A stretch of DNA of 64,000 nucleotides from Vigna angularis (GCF_016808095.1 NC_068972.1:10286001-10350000), one strand, 5' to 3'. Shown: positions 48,861-61,057, counted from the stretch's first letter. A program made the numbers and translations. Notes: generated from the sequence alone by a model not told the origin.

Positions 48861-51800
48861 CTTTAGACATTTCAAACACTATCATGGAGGTGGAGAAAGA
48901 AATTGGGTATGCAAAAAGTAATTATTCATTCATCAACCCACCTCTAAAAAGAAAAGCCCAGATTCATTAACCCAACAAAAGTGTTTCTTCTTTCATCCCA
49001 TCACAGACTTCTACTATGTTTCGAATAGCAAAATCTGGTTTGATGGGGGTGCATGAAGAAACACCAACCCAACAAACAAAGTAGAAGGGCCTAATAAAAC
49101 ATCTTCATCTATACATTTGTTTATAAACACAAAAAAGCTTCAAGCTTCGAATAATCAAGAATAAAAAGCGCGAACAGTTTTGACAATCTGAATTGTAGCA
49201 CTTATTCGGTAATCTAATGTTTGATAAATGAACGTTGTGTGTGTTTGTGTCAGACAAGGAGCAATTAAGACAAGGAACATTCTTGCTTTACATCGTGTCG
49301 TGGTTTCGTTCTCATTCTTTTTCTTGAACTGTCACGTTATGGGTGTCATCATTAAAACTGGAATTTGAAGAACATGATTAATTCTAATGCCAAATGGAAT
49401 ATGTATTATTCAATAGATAAGCACGATTCTAAATCAAACGAAAATGCAGATCCTATCCAGAGTTTTTAACTCTTCATCAATTGTTTGCATTTTTTTTAAT
49501 TAAATATAAAATAATTATAAAATTTGCCACTTGATTTTAGTTTTTCACTGCTATCTCTTACAAGACACAGTTTGACTTGAATTAAGAATTGAACGTGGTC
49601 ACTTCTTTAAACAAAAAAACCAGTTTAGTTTAGAACATTTACTTAATTATATTACATTTTCAACCGTTTTTTAAATTAATCATTTTCAAACAAATAATTA
49701 AAAGAAAATTTATATACATTAAAATTGTTTGAAGTGCTCAAAATTAAGGCCCAAGTCCTACACAGCCTGTATTATTATTTATAAAATAGTGACAACTCAC
49801 GATATAGGATTGAATTATAACTAAAATTATAGGACTAACATGCCAAATTATTCTTTACAAGAACCAGCTCTACATATTTGGCTATCTGGCACCAGACAAT
49901 ATATAATAGCCACAAAAGTAGATTAAATATTTCAATGCATTAGCCTCTCTCAAAACCCTTTTATTTGTTTAATTTGAAATTTTATTTGTTATAGTTTTAT
50001 TTTTAAAAGATGTTTCAAATAATAGAAAAAACAAAGAATATTGAAGTTGAATATAAATTATAAGACTATTAAATATGATAGAAATTTAAGCTCATAATTG
50101 AGATTTAAGTGAAATGGCTGATTATTCCAAGCTTTCATGTGTCATAGCCCCCACCATTGAGTGCTTTGAATCTTTAGCTTAAGAAGGAGAGAGTTGCATA
50201 AATAGAAATTAGCCTTAAATAGTTGCAATTAAAAAGAGGCAAGAAGCAAAGAAATTAAAAGGCATACCAAAAATTAAAGGTGGGACCTTTCATTTTTGTT
50301 TTGGACCCCACGACATGGCCAACTTGCTTCCAACCAACAAGTTTCACAATAAAGTCTGCTCCTTCTTTTCCACTTTCACACTTCCCAATTCCATTTTTCT
50401 ATTCAAAAACTTTAAATATTTATTTATGACTACCCAATCAAGATTTGAATTCAAATATTGTTGACATCCAAATGAAACTCAAAATAATGTTTTCTTTATT
50501 AGAAACTGATTTTCTAATAACAAAACGTTTCCTTGTAAAGATGGGATTGCTTTCATCAAAGTTAATAAAAAAATAAGAAAATTGGGATTAAGAGAAGAAG
50601 CCAAAATTATTCAAAACATGAATTCTTGTCATTGAAGTTGAAAGAGAGGGAGAAGAGCAATTGGAATTTGATCTCATAATCAAACTTTCAAAAACACCAA
50701 CTCAGTTTCTTTGTCAAACCCTAAGTTAAGCCTTTAATAAATTAAAGCAATTCTATAAAATATTTATTTAACGGATCGAGGAAAATAAAATTAAAAATAA
50801 TAAATTACATTGTCTGAATCAGTAGAATAAATAAAATTTGTTGGAGTTATTAACCATTGTGTATCTTGTTCAAAGTTTTAAGTACATCGATTATGACTCT
50901 ATACATGGCTCCAACAGGATTAACTTAAACATGGAGCTTTGCTTATTGTAACTCCTTTTTAATAATATTCTTTCCCAGCTTCATTTTTTAAATATAGTTT
51001 TCAAAGTTTGTAAAACTTAATTTCTAAGTGATGAGATGCGTATTAAAAAAATCACAGTTGAAATATAAATAATGAGAGTTTATTGAAAAGATAATATTAT
51101 CAGAGTTAATCAGATTATATGTTTTGAATTTTCATAGCGAATATTCAATTTAAAGAAAATATTAATAAATAAATATATATTTAAATTATTCTTAACTTCA
51201 ATTCTTAGATATATAATATAATTAGAAATCGTAAGAGTATAAAATTTGTATTACCAAATAAAAGGAAAAAAAGTTCTTTATATAAGAATGAAAGTAGAGT
51301 AAAAAGTTAAACTTGAAATAATTATTATGTGTATAGTTTTTTACTATATATGTGATAAACCTAGCAACAGAGGAGGATTAGGTTTATTAACTATCGTGTA
51401 TGCATTAGCAATACGTAGGAATAAAGAAAAAATACGTAATCTATACGGCAACAGTATGCTCATCGTAAACCTTGATTCTGTTTAAAGAAAAAACTATGTA
51501 ATGGGAATTATCCATATTTGATACCATCTTACACGTCGACAAAGTTGAATGCATCAACCTTTGTTTGTAACCTTAATTCCAATTTGAGAATATTTTTCAT
51601 ATGAAAGCTGATTGCTCCAACATTATATAAATATTTGTTTAATTAGTCAAATGTTGGTAAACAGTTATGATTTAATTGTCTTCTATTGGGTAAAAACAAA
51701 CAACCACCACCAAAAACTTCCTACTAATTATTCCTCATTAAATAATAACATTTCAATATAAAATCATAAAAAAAATATCCATTTAATCTTGAAATAAATC

Positions 51801-52080
51801 GTTCATACAATCATGAACATTAATACAATCATTCAAAAGTGTATTATACAAATCGAAAATCATTCTTAAACAACGAAGTCTCAATGAAGATTAACTTATG
51901 AAAAGACATAATTAACACTAATTGAATCACGAATAGTGATAAGTATGAAAAATACATGTTTCCAAACTTATTAATTAACTCAAAATTTGTATTTATTCAT
52001 GAAATAATGTGTTTCCTCATAGAAAAAGTTGTAATAAGAAGTAGAAAAATGTGTAGTAAATTGTACAGAATTTATACATC
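48861..52080. other. intergenic DNA, no gene seen
   Basis: No exon, RNA gene or mobile-element end could be supported. Less AT-rich patches at 48960-49330 and 50110-50400 have no usable open frame. Confidence 0.5.
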
Positions 52081-52790
52081 AAAGTGGAGTGCTATCAGAT
52101 GTTTCTCGCTAGGCCAACATTAAATCACTCCCCTAAAAAGATGATTTCAGCGCACCAAAACAATTCGCTGAGCGAATTATGGACAGTTAAAGAATATGCA
52201 GTTGATTATTCGCTGAGCGCATGATAATTGTGCGCTGAGCGAATTAATTAAATAATAATTGACTTTTAAGTTCGAGACAAAGACAGACAGAAAGAGGGAG
52301 GAGAAGTTCCGGACAGAGGAAAGAAACGAAAACATCTTAGGAACTTCTGGAGACTACTTCAAGGCATCAAGACACCATTTTTACAAGAGATTGCTTCAAA
52401 TGTGTACGTTCTAGATGAATAGGAGTAGTTAAATTTCTCTTTCATTGGAATTTGATGTAATGAACTCACTGTGATGTAATTTTCTTATTCAATATATCGT
52501 TCTTCATGTGCTCTTTCTTGAATTTATTATCATTGTATGGAAATATAATATTATTTGAATGTTTCTGATTACTGAAAAGTAACTTTGAACATGGACAAAG
52601 ATAGAACACCTAAGTGATTTGAGATTTAGGATAGACTCAATAACTTTGTCATTCTTAGCATCGGACTTAATGCAAATTGTATGTTAAATTGATTAAGAAA
52701 TTAACAGTTTGATATATTAATTTAGAACTAGTTGTTAAGGGATTAGAACTAGTACCTTGATGTGAATGTTTGAATCAAATAATGAAATAT
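52080..52790 (+). mobile_element. LTR-like retroelement fragment with GCTGAGC palindromes
   Basis: A GC-richer block whose middle ('ctctttcattggaatttgatgtaatgaactc', near 52437) and end ('gattagaactagtaccttgatgtgaatg', near 52741) resemble, from memory, LTR sequence common in legume retroelements. No partner LTR, PBS or coding region is present and the ends were not fixed. Confidence 0.4.
52145..52245. repeat. cluster of TTCGCTGAGCGAA palindromes
   Basis: ATTCGCTGAGCGAAT at about 52168, TTCGCTGAGCGCAT at about 52209 and GCGCTGAGCGAATTAA at about 52232, plus a CAGCGCA half-site near 52148. The same design as the 3.3-kb cluster (TCGC-core-GCGA) with a different core. Confidence 0.85.
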
Positions 52791-53812
52791 TGAACAGAGT
52801 TTTATATTCATATGATTCATGAAACCCAATTCCACAGAGGTTTCTTTTAAATATAAACTCCTTGCACACCAACATAAAATACCAAAAAGAATTTCTTGTG
52901 TTGTTTTGTGCATTTTGATGTCTAATTGAGTGATAAAAAGAAGAACATATAACCTCAAATACAACTCAAATTCCATAAAAATACAATAAGATAAATACAA
53001 ACAATAAGATAAATAAACGTTAAAACATAAGAAACATGAAGAACATATAACCTCAAATTCCATAAAAATAATATATATAGTCTATCAAATTTTATAAAAA
53101 AGATTAATTATTGATAATCAAATAATTATTTTACTCAAATATTACAATTAAATTATATAAAAGTTATTCCTTACTTTGTATGAGAATTTAACTCCAAGAA
53201 CAAGACACGAGAGATCATTTTATAACACTTGGAGTGAGTTGTTAGGTGAATGTATGTTGGCAAACTCTTAATTAGGAATGACTTTTGGATTTGAGTTCGA
53301 AGCATAACATGGATTTTTTTTTATTAATCAAATTAATTAACGCCCGTGCTTAAGAGAATCAAATCATAATGGCCTTCCCTGCAAACCAAAACGTATACTT
53401 TTATATTTGTTTGATGTAAAGAGCCGCATATTTAAGTCTGCTTTACTTTTCTAAAAGTAAATAACCAAATAAAATAAAATGAAATAAAACTTTTTGTGTA
53501 AATCAAATATATCTAAAATGTAAACCAACAAACGATTTTAAACAAGTATATGATAAATGGAATTACTATCTGAAAGTAAAAAATACGAATTGATCTTTAA
53601 ATATAATAGTTTGACAAAAAAAATAGTCATTGTTTAACGTTAAAATTGAACTTAAAATTGCATGTTAACGATAAAACAGTGTTATGAAACTTAACATTAC
53701 GTATTTGGAAGACTTTTTACCTACTATTTTTTAACTAAATCATACTTTTTTTTTCAAAAAATTTAATTAACAACATCTTCTTCTACATCCAGAACAAATT
53801 TGGCTTTTTATT

Positions 53813-53815
<3 letters not shown>
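52791..53815. other. AT-rich intergenic DNA, no gene seen
   Basis: The 104-aa minus frame at 52749-53063 contains short internal duplications ('gaagaacatataacctcaaat' twice, near 52941 and 53038) and matches no known protein. Confidence 0.5.

Positions 53816-53860
<45 letters not shown>
53816..53860. repeat. (AT)n microsatellite
   Basis: About 45 bp of AT dinucleotide. Confidence 0.96.
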
Positions 53861-53862
<2 letters not shown>

Positions 53863-54039
53863 TTTTACTAGTTAATTTTATTAAGAAGAATTTTATATGA
53901 TTAAGAGAAAAATGGTAATCCGATTATTAATGGATAAATATTAAATCAATATCAGAATCACTAACTTACTATGATTAAACCAAAAATAACATCAAATCAC
54001 TTAAAAAAAATCACTAATTATAATAGTAACTTTTTAATA

Positions 54040-54760
54040 ATTTAAATTTATTGACAAATTATTAATGTCCAAATATTTGTGTGTAAAATGATTGTTGATA
54101 AATTTTATTGACAATTGTGCAATCTATTGGTAATTTCAAAATTTTATCAATAAATATTAACTTAATTAATTATTGATAAATTTTCGCTATGAATAAAATT
54201 GGTTAACAATTGACTGTTTTTTTTTCTTTTTCATCCTCTCCTCCGAATCCTCTTTCTTCACTATTGTTGTCGCATTCATTGTTTGTTCATGCTCGGCTTT
54301 CTCTTCCTTTTCCTCTTTTACCTCCTCCTTCAACATTACTCACCACTATCGTCAAACGTCTACCATCGTGAATGTCACTAGCTTTGATTTCTTTTATTCC
54401 TCCTCTTCCTTCTGTTGTTTGTATACTTTTCTCACTCATCTCTTTTTAATTTATAAAAAAATCTCATCAAACTTAGAAAAAAACTTATCGTTCATTTTAC
54501 AAATAAATTTATCGACAAATTTTTTATCAATAATATAATTATGAATTTACTAATAAAATTTATTGTCAAATACATTACCACTGAAAATATTCATTGATAA
54601 TAGAAATTTTAATGCACCGATAGATATTTATCGACGAATATTTTCATCAATAATTTTAATTCTAAAATCTATTGATAAAATTCATCAACAAATTTAATTT
54701 TATCAAACAAATATTTTGTCATCGTCGATAAAGTTTTATTAGTAATTCTGAATAATTTTA
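54040..54760. repeat. dense TTATCGACAAA / ATTGATAAA repeats flanking a pyrimidine-rich core
   Basis: Short words such as TTATCGACAAAT, TTGATAAAAT and ATCAATAA recur many times in both orientations at 54040-54190 and 54490-54740. They flank a CT-rich segment (54215-54450). Clustered short motifs around an unrelated core recall subterminal repeats of DNA transposons, but I found no terminal inverted repeat or target duplication. Confidence 0.45.
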
Positions 54761-55565
54761 AATTATATGACATCGATAAAAGATGATAACATATAAGAAC
54801 TGAATAAATTTTCTAATAATTGTTTTGAATTGCTTATAACTTAAAAGGCTGAATTTGTATGTGATTGAGTTTTAAAGAGTTGGAAAAGGTGGAGAGTATT
54901 GCACAAACTTTAGTTCGACATTATTCACGTAAAGGCTATTAATTTATTATTGAATGATTATTAAGGTTAATAAATTGTTTCTTACTTGATAAATTAGCTT
55001 AACAAAAAACAAAGTGTCTAATAAGATATTCTAAACCAAGTAACTTATAAGTTTATATAATGTATTTTCTTATTACTTTTAATCTTTTTAATTTTATAAA
55101 CACATTTATTTATTATATTATTTTTAATTTAATATTATATTTTTTTCAAGTAATTTACTATTCGTTCTAATAAAAGAACAAATTGTTATTGTGTTTGGTT
55201 CCAACTATTTAAGTGAATTTGTGAGGATGAAGTTACTAGATTTAGAAAAATAGATTTTCTAATAAAAGGAAGAGAATGAAAAGTCAAGTCAAATGAATCA
55301 ATTGACATAAGTGTTTTTATTTTGATGACAAAAAAATTGAATTTTGGATTGCAATTTGCAAAGAAGAATCGATTTTGATACTTATAGATAATTAATTATG
55401 AAAGAGAGAATCGATTTTCAAGAGATAAACAAGATTGAGTATTTATTCTTAGTAGTCTGAGATATTATTGGTTCCCTGGTTATTTGACATTTCAATCCTT
55501 CTACTCTCACTTTCATGCACCGCTCTTCGGTGATAGTTGCAACTTTGCCTCAAGCAGTTCCTTCG
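54761..55565. other. AT-rich intergenic DNA, no gene seen
   Basis: No supported feature. Confidence 0.55.
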
Positions 55566-55574
55566 TTTTCCTAA

Positions 55575-56907
55575 GGTTTAATACATTATTTGGTTCCTAC
55601 TTTTGGAAGTTTGGTTCAAAGTGATAATACCTTTTAAAAAAGTTTATTAAGGCCCCATATTTCGTTAAAAATTGTTCAATACAGTCCTTTTCGTTCACGC
55701 CGTTAAAAACATACTGGTGCAAATGCCACCATGACCAAACCTGAGTGAGTTGTGCAGTTTGATGAATATGTGGCACGTATGAAGAGGTTGCACTATGTAA
55801 ATATTTTGAAAAAAATTAAAATGACGCAAGGTAGGTGGTAGGTTTAAGTCTGGGTTAAAGAAAATTACCCTTATCTAAGACTGATTTCGCCATTTTTGGG
55901 TTCAACATTGTGCTGCAAGTGGTGTTGTAATGAGGGTTGGCTGTTGATTCCTTGAAGGTGAAATTGGAACAACGTACGTACGTGAGGTAAGTGGTCCTAA
56001 TCTAAGCCTAATTACTTGATGTTATTGTTGTTGTATTTGGGGGTTAGGGTTTAATTATATTTTGTTCGATTGACGATGATTTTGGGGGTATAAATTTGTT
56101 GGTTAAATATTGTATGTTGAATTGTTTTGTAATGCGTTGTCTATTGTGTTTTAAATATGATTATAGTTGTCGCTTCTTGGGTGGTTGAAGACAGTGAGTA
56201 AGATTGTCGACTTTTGGGGTTGATAGTGGTCCCATACTTGTTAGTTTAAGTAATTTTAGTGGTCCCCGTTTGCATTTGAGTTGTAGGGATTGAGATGTTT
56301 GGGGAAATGTTTGAGGTAGTGATCCACCATGGTGGGACCTTGATAAAACAATTCCCCTTTAAGTATATAGATAGAGAGATTACTTATTGGGATGTTGATA
56401 AAACTTTGTAATGACGACATCCCCAAAAATATCTGTCAGCATTCTGTGGAGTTCTAGCCACTTTGCTTACAGCATAATCACCACATTTGCAACGAGAGAT
56501 TATCCCACCTCCCCTCCAGGCACCATCATTTGAGGATTGCGAATTTCTTTCCCACCCTGTTTTGGAACAAGAAGAACAACCTTGGGAAGAAGTCATTTCT
56601 CTCTACCCACAACCACTGTGCTGAAAAAAGGAAACAACTTGCAAGAACCCTAACCACCCCTTTTATTAAACACAATAACCTCAACTTTAAACATTTCCAC
56701 CAGCTCACTTCACTTCACACTGTCACGTATTCATCAAACTGCACAACTCACTCAAGTTTGGCCACGGTGACATTTGCACCGTTTTATTTTTAACGGTGTG
56801 AGCGAAAAGAACCCTATTGAACATTTTTTAACGAAATATGGGACCTTAATGAACTTTTTTAAGAGGTAGGATCACCCAAAAATAGGGACCAAAAGATGTA
56901 TTAAACA
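55575..56907. mobile_element. Mutator-like element with ~220-bp TIRs carrying a GRF zinc-finger fragment
   Basis: Inverted repeats are 55575-55795 and about 56690-56907. The outer ends read GGTTTAATACAT and TGTTTAATACAT. The flanks TTTTCCTAA (55566-55574) and TTTTCATAA (56908-56916) form a 9-bp duplication with one mismatch. The GGTTTAAT terminus and 9-bp duplication are shared with the element at 36691. No transposase is present. Inside, a minus-strand frame encodes a GRF-type zinc finger. On the plus strand a CGTACGTACG palindrome precedes a GTAAGT donor (about 55974-55992), hinting at further captured exons. Confidence 0.85.
56384..56596 (-). pseudogene. GRF-type zinc-finger protein fragment (70 aa)
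   Basis: The 70-residue frame has a Ser/Gly-rich start and then CKCGDYAV (Cys36, Cys38), ARTPQNADRYFWGC (Cys60) and RHYK. This matches the first part of the GRF zinc finger, a small DNA- or RNA-binding motif also found in many plant transposon-borne proteins. The last conserved Cys and the F-x-W that complete the motif are missing because the frame ends in VLSTSQ. It starts about 310 bp inside the right end of the Mutator-like element and reads inward. Either an intron follows or the gene is truncated. Confidence 0.65.
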
Positions 56908-56916
56908 TTTTCATAA

Positions 56917-58338
56917 AAAGAAGATGAACTCAAGTATCTCTCTTTTATATATTATTATAATAACATTTATAATAATAATAGTAAAATAAATAATAATATT
57001 AATAATAATAATAATATTTACCCATAATAAACTCTGTAAAAAATATATTCAATGTAACGAATTTAAATTAAAAAAAGAAAAGAGATAAGAAAAAGTTAAT
57101 AAAAATGCAATTTAATTAATACTCAATATCATTTAAATAAAATGATATATTGAAATAAGAAAAGTAATGTACAATTTAAACAAAAATAGAAATATTAAAA
57201 TAATTTATAAGAATTTAATTATTTAAAAAAAAACTAAAATTATAATTAGATAATTATATATTTTTATAATTATTTATATAGTAAAATTTATGTAATTAAG
57301 TTTCTTTATATTTGTAGATTTAAGAATTAGTTTATGGAATAGTTATAATTAAATAAGTTAATTTATTAATTTGAAATTATAAGTTACAAGTTTATAAACT
57401 TTAACTATATAACAACGTATTAATTAAAATTTAATTTTGAAGTACTGGTTTATCAGCTAGTTAGCTACCAGTTTATCAGTTAGTTTATTAAACAAACTCT
57501 TTTCCTAAATTGTATGAAATAGAAAAACAACTTAAAACTTTTATATAACTGATTAGAATTTATTGACTTTACTTGTTATTATTATTATTTCTATAAAGCT
57601 GGTTATTAAAGTCTCTAGTCATAATATTTTTTTTTATCTTTATTAATTAAGATATTTGAATTCACATTTTCTTTTATAAAACTCAATTATATTAAAATTA
57701 TTAAGGGTAGTTTTATCGATTCACATGTTGGTTGCAATTATTTTTCAGTATGTAAGACAAAAATCTAACTTAGAAAATTAAAAGTGCGAGACAAAAACAC
57801 ATTAGATATAACCTATTAGTTTTGACAAGATAATAATTCACTTATTTAAATACTTATATCAGAATATTCATTAGTATTTATGAAGAATTTTAAACTTTCC
57901 AAAATTTAATTAACGAATGTTATATATATATAAAGGTCAGTCGTTTTGAATAAAAATATATCTTAATCTTACTATCATTATTAAAATTACTATATATTCT
58001 TTACAACTAACTTGAGAGTACTTATAACGGTAAATCATTATGTTTTTTAACCATTTTTTCTTAATAATTTTTTTTAACATTTGTAATTGATTCATTTTAA
58101 ATATACGAAACAATAAGATAACAATACATAATTTATTGTCAAAATATTGTTAAAAAAAGTTGTTAATGTATCATAATTCGTATTAGATTTCATAAGGACA
58201 TCTCAATCACAAAAATAGTGTATGTATGTGATACTTTGGAAGACAAATCGGTTCTAGAAAAAAACAATAACCCGAACTTTAATTATCTCATGTGTTTAAC
58301 AATTGCTCTTCTATTTTTTTCTGTCATTTACATATTAC
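56917..58338. other. AT-rich intergenic DNA, no gene seen
   Basis: Short AAT triplet runs near 56960-57020; otherwise no supported feature. Confidence 0.55.
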
Positions 58339-58560
58339 AGAGCTTCTTCTATCTGGCCGTTTCTTGCAAAATATAAATCTTTGGTAAAGAATAATATTCG
58401 GTGGATTCTAGGTAATGGTCCTAACATTAATTTCAGAAACATTGTGTGGTTTCTTTCCATTCCTGACAACATACGTAACACGCTTGATGCTAAAGTCAAC
58501 AATTTCTTTTAGCAACTACAAGCTGCACATTCAAGTGATGTTTCTCATCTTGTCCTTAGT
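58339..58560 (+). pseudogene. LINE-type (non-LTR) retrotransposon fragment
   Basis: The frame reads SSIWPFLAKYKSLVKNN then IRWILGNGPNINF and ends in a stop at 58510. This resembles the segment after the reverse transcriptase in plant LINEs, where an SSxW...WxxGNGxxINFW pattern is typical. Here the Trp after INF is Arg. Only about 70 residues remain and no other LINE domain is nearby. Confidence 0.5.
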
Positions 58561-59137
58561 CCTGTGGAAAAACTTCACCAACTCCTTCTAACGCCACTAT
58601 CAATATTAAGAAACCTTTGTCTTATCCAACACATCCCATTCTTCATTATAACAAATCAACTTCTCCGCTCCTCACATTCCTCCTTCATTTTCGATCAATT
58701 CTTCGTTACAAGATTCTCATTGATGAGTAGTGTCTCCAAATAAGAGTCTACCGTTTCAAAATTTAAATTAAAAATGGTTTCAATTCTTTATGTGAATTAA
58801 GTTGAAGTTAATATAATTTTTTTAATAAATTTTCTCAATTTTTTTTTTTAAAAAAAAACCCACGAGCTAGCAATTACCTTAAAAGATGTATTTTTTGTTT
58901 TAATATTTTGTTGTTAGTTTTAACCTACTGCTTTCACCTTTTATTTTTATTCTTTTATTTATTTGGAACAACATAATATTTTTGTTGAAAAAAATCATTA
59001 ACAAGATTCGACAATTGCTATTGAAGATTATTAATTAAGGTAGAAGTATGAAGAAATGGTTTCGTGAATGAAATATAATTGAACAGTGGAGATAGAGGTT
59101 TTAAATAGAGGTATGAAAACAAGTAACTAAACTCGAC

Positions 59138-59141
<4 letters not shown>
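58561..59141. other. intergenic DNA, no gene seen
   Basis: May include more LINE debris up to about 58740, but no frame is readable. Confidence 0.45.

Positions 59142-59202
<61 letters not shown>
59142..59202. repeat. (AT)n microsatellite
   Basis: About 60 bp of AT dinucleotide. It replaces most of the 3' LTR of the adjacent copia remnant. Confidence 0.97.
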
Positions 59203-59204
<2 letters not shown>

Positions 59205-59205
<1 letters not shown>

Positions 59206-59306
59206 GTTTAAAACAATATAAAAATGGAATATAAATATAAAAACAGAATATAAATATATAAATATAAATGCACAGATATGAACGGAAAATAAATTAAATC
59301 TAATAT
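59205..59306 (-). repeat. truncated 3' LTR of copia remnant
   Basis: This 102-bp segment is about 90 % identical by eye to 60243-60344. On the minus strand it begins TATTAGATTT immediately after a purine run AAAGAAGA, which fits a polypurine tract. The LTR is cut off by the AT tract. Confidence 0.8.
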
Positions 59307-59337
59307 CTTCTTTAATGTTCAGCTTGGACAACAAAGA

Positions 59338-59955
59338 CTAAAATTGTGTTGGATGCAAAACTTTAGTATGAATGTCTACAAGTTGGGCTGAAGTATAAAT
59401 GGGTATGAGCTTAATTACACCAGCTTGAACTTTATTCCTTATGAGATGACAATCAATTTCAATATGCTTTGTCCTTTCATGCATGGCTGGATTCTGTGCA
59501 ATTTGTACAGCAGATTGATTGTCACAAAACAGGGGAATTGGTTGTGGTAGAGGTTGTTTCAAATCATGGAGCAAATACGGAAGCCATTGAATTTCACATG
59601 TTGTGGAAGCTAAGGCTCTATATTCTGCTTCGGTTGATGATCTAGATATAGCACCTTGCTTCTTGGATTTCCAGTTGATTAAGGATGCACCATAGAACAC
59701 ATTAAAACCAGTCATAGACCTTCTAGTGTCAGGGCAAGCAGCCTAATCAGAATCACTAAAAGCCTTGAGAGCATGTTTTGTGTTGGAGGGAAAGAATAAT
59801 CCTTGTCCTGGATTGTTCTTGATATATCTCAGGACTGAGAGTACTAACAACAAAACATAAATCAGGTCTTGTGTTGGTTAGATATAATAATAACCTGCCA
59901 ATAAGTCTTCTACAGGCATGCACATTTGAATAGGGTTTCCCTTCTGTCTTGACAA
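59338..59955 (-). pseudogene. copia reverse transcriptase C-terminus and RNase H remnant
   Basis: From about 59955 downwards the frame shows RRLIGRLLYL and TNTRPD, the end of a copia reverse transcriptase, with at least one frame break near 59850. It continues through VLRYIKNNPG to an in-frame TAG where Trp is usual before [12 protein letters not shown]. The last 125 residues (59338-59715) are open and contain the RNase H landmarks [16 protein letters not shown] and [12 protein letters not shown]. The frame ends in TAG just before the polypurine run. It cannot encode a full polyprotein. Confidence 0.9.
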
Positions 59956-59962
59956 ATTTTGT

Positions 59963-59974
59963 GCTCTGATATCA
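59963..59974 (-). other. primer-binding site of copia remnant
   Basis: The minus strand reads TGATATCAGAGC, one base different from the initiator Met tRNA PBS, directly after the LTR end CTAATA. Confidence 0.8.
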
Positions 59975-60344
59975 TATTAGAAAGTGTGTTTTAAGCCTAA
60001 CTCAACCCCCACAAAACCGGCTTGTAAGGTGAGGTTTGCACCTCATTTATATATTATAATTTGGCTTTATCTCCGATGTGAGACTTCCATCACGCCAAGG
60101 TATAGACATCTCGAGTGTGATAGTAGAAATTGGGTGGTCCTGATAGCGGCCCGACAACGGGTACCATATTATGAGAAAGTAAAGGATGAAAATTATGTAT
60201 CTTATTCCATAATAAGGAGATAGTACAATTGATAGATATAGCTGTTTAAAACAATATAAAAACGGAATATAAATATAAAAAACAGAATATAAATATATGA
60301 ACATAAATGTACATATATGAACGGAAAATAAATTAAATCCAATA
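59975..60344 (-). repeat. 5' LTR of copia remnant (370 bp, TA...TA ends)
   Basis: On the minus strand it begins TATTGG (TATTAG in the other LTR) and ends CTAATA next to the PBS. The ends are set independently by the PBS on one side and the polypurine tract on the other, so the LTR appears to lack the usual TG...CA termini. Confidence 0.7.
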
Positions 60345-60985
60345 TGGCCTATCACGGGTTGGTCACTTAGTGAACCAACCCAACCCGGCTCACTTATTAG
60401 CAAGCTGAAAAAATTCAAACCCGACTCGACCTACCACGAGTTGATGGGTTAAACGGGTTGGCTCACGGGCTCACTTAATTATAAGTTTTTTTTTCAAATA
60501 AAAAAGTTATAATTTTTTTTAATTCAAATATAAATAAATTTCACTCTAAAATGATGTTAAACTCCAATATGACAATTCAAAATAAAAAAATATCATACAA
60601 TACAAGCGTAATCCAAAAACAATCACAAAAGGTGAACAAATAAGTTTTTAATATTGATAATTTTTGTATCACTTGTCCATTTATAATATTAGAGTTTTGA
60701 ATAGATAAATTTATAATATTTTTCTCTCTTGAAACATCTTTCTTTTTATCCCCGATATAATAAAAAAAATGCTAACTAATAATATTGAAACATAAAATAA
60801 TAAATAATTAAATTAAATTAAGTGAGGTGGTGAGCCATGACTCACTACGGATTCAACCCAGATAAACTGGGTTCTAAATGAATTAGGTTTAAAACTAACC
60901 GTCATAAAAAATTACATTTTTTTCAAACTCAATCCAACTCAAATCTATAATGGGCTGAGTTGAAAACTCAAACTCATTTTTATTC
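60345..60985. repeat. unclassified dispersed repeat rich in GGGTTGG / CCAACCC
   Basis: The left part (60350-60470) alternates CCAACCC, CGGGTTGG and GGCTCAC words in both orientations. The right part (60830-60980) has degenerate partners such as 'caacccagataaactgggtt' and 'aatgggctgagttg'. The look is that of a non-autonomous DNA element with redundant ends, but no precise inverted repeat or target duplication was found. Confidence 0.35.
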
Positions 60986-61053
60986 ACATGTGAAGTGTCA
61001 TCAAATCTAGCTATTATACCTAATCTTTTTTTTTATTCTCCCTAATAATTCCA

Positions 61054-61057
<4 letters not shown>

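Larger units (their letters stand above)
59205..60344 (-). mobile_element. internally deleted Ty1/copia element
   Basis: Reading on the minus strand, a 5' LTR (60344 to 59975) is followed by a PBS, then directly by the C-terminal end of reverse transcriptase and RNase H, then a polypurine run and a truncated 3' LTR. Gag, protease, integrase and most of the reverse transcriptase are missing. The sequence differs from the element at 17.7 kb, so it is a separate copia lineage. Confidence 0.85.

Noticed and set aside
59101..59334. 77-aa minus frame with a long Ile-Tyr repeat
   Set aside because: It is the translation of the (AT)n tract joined to LTR sequence.
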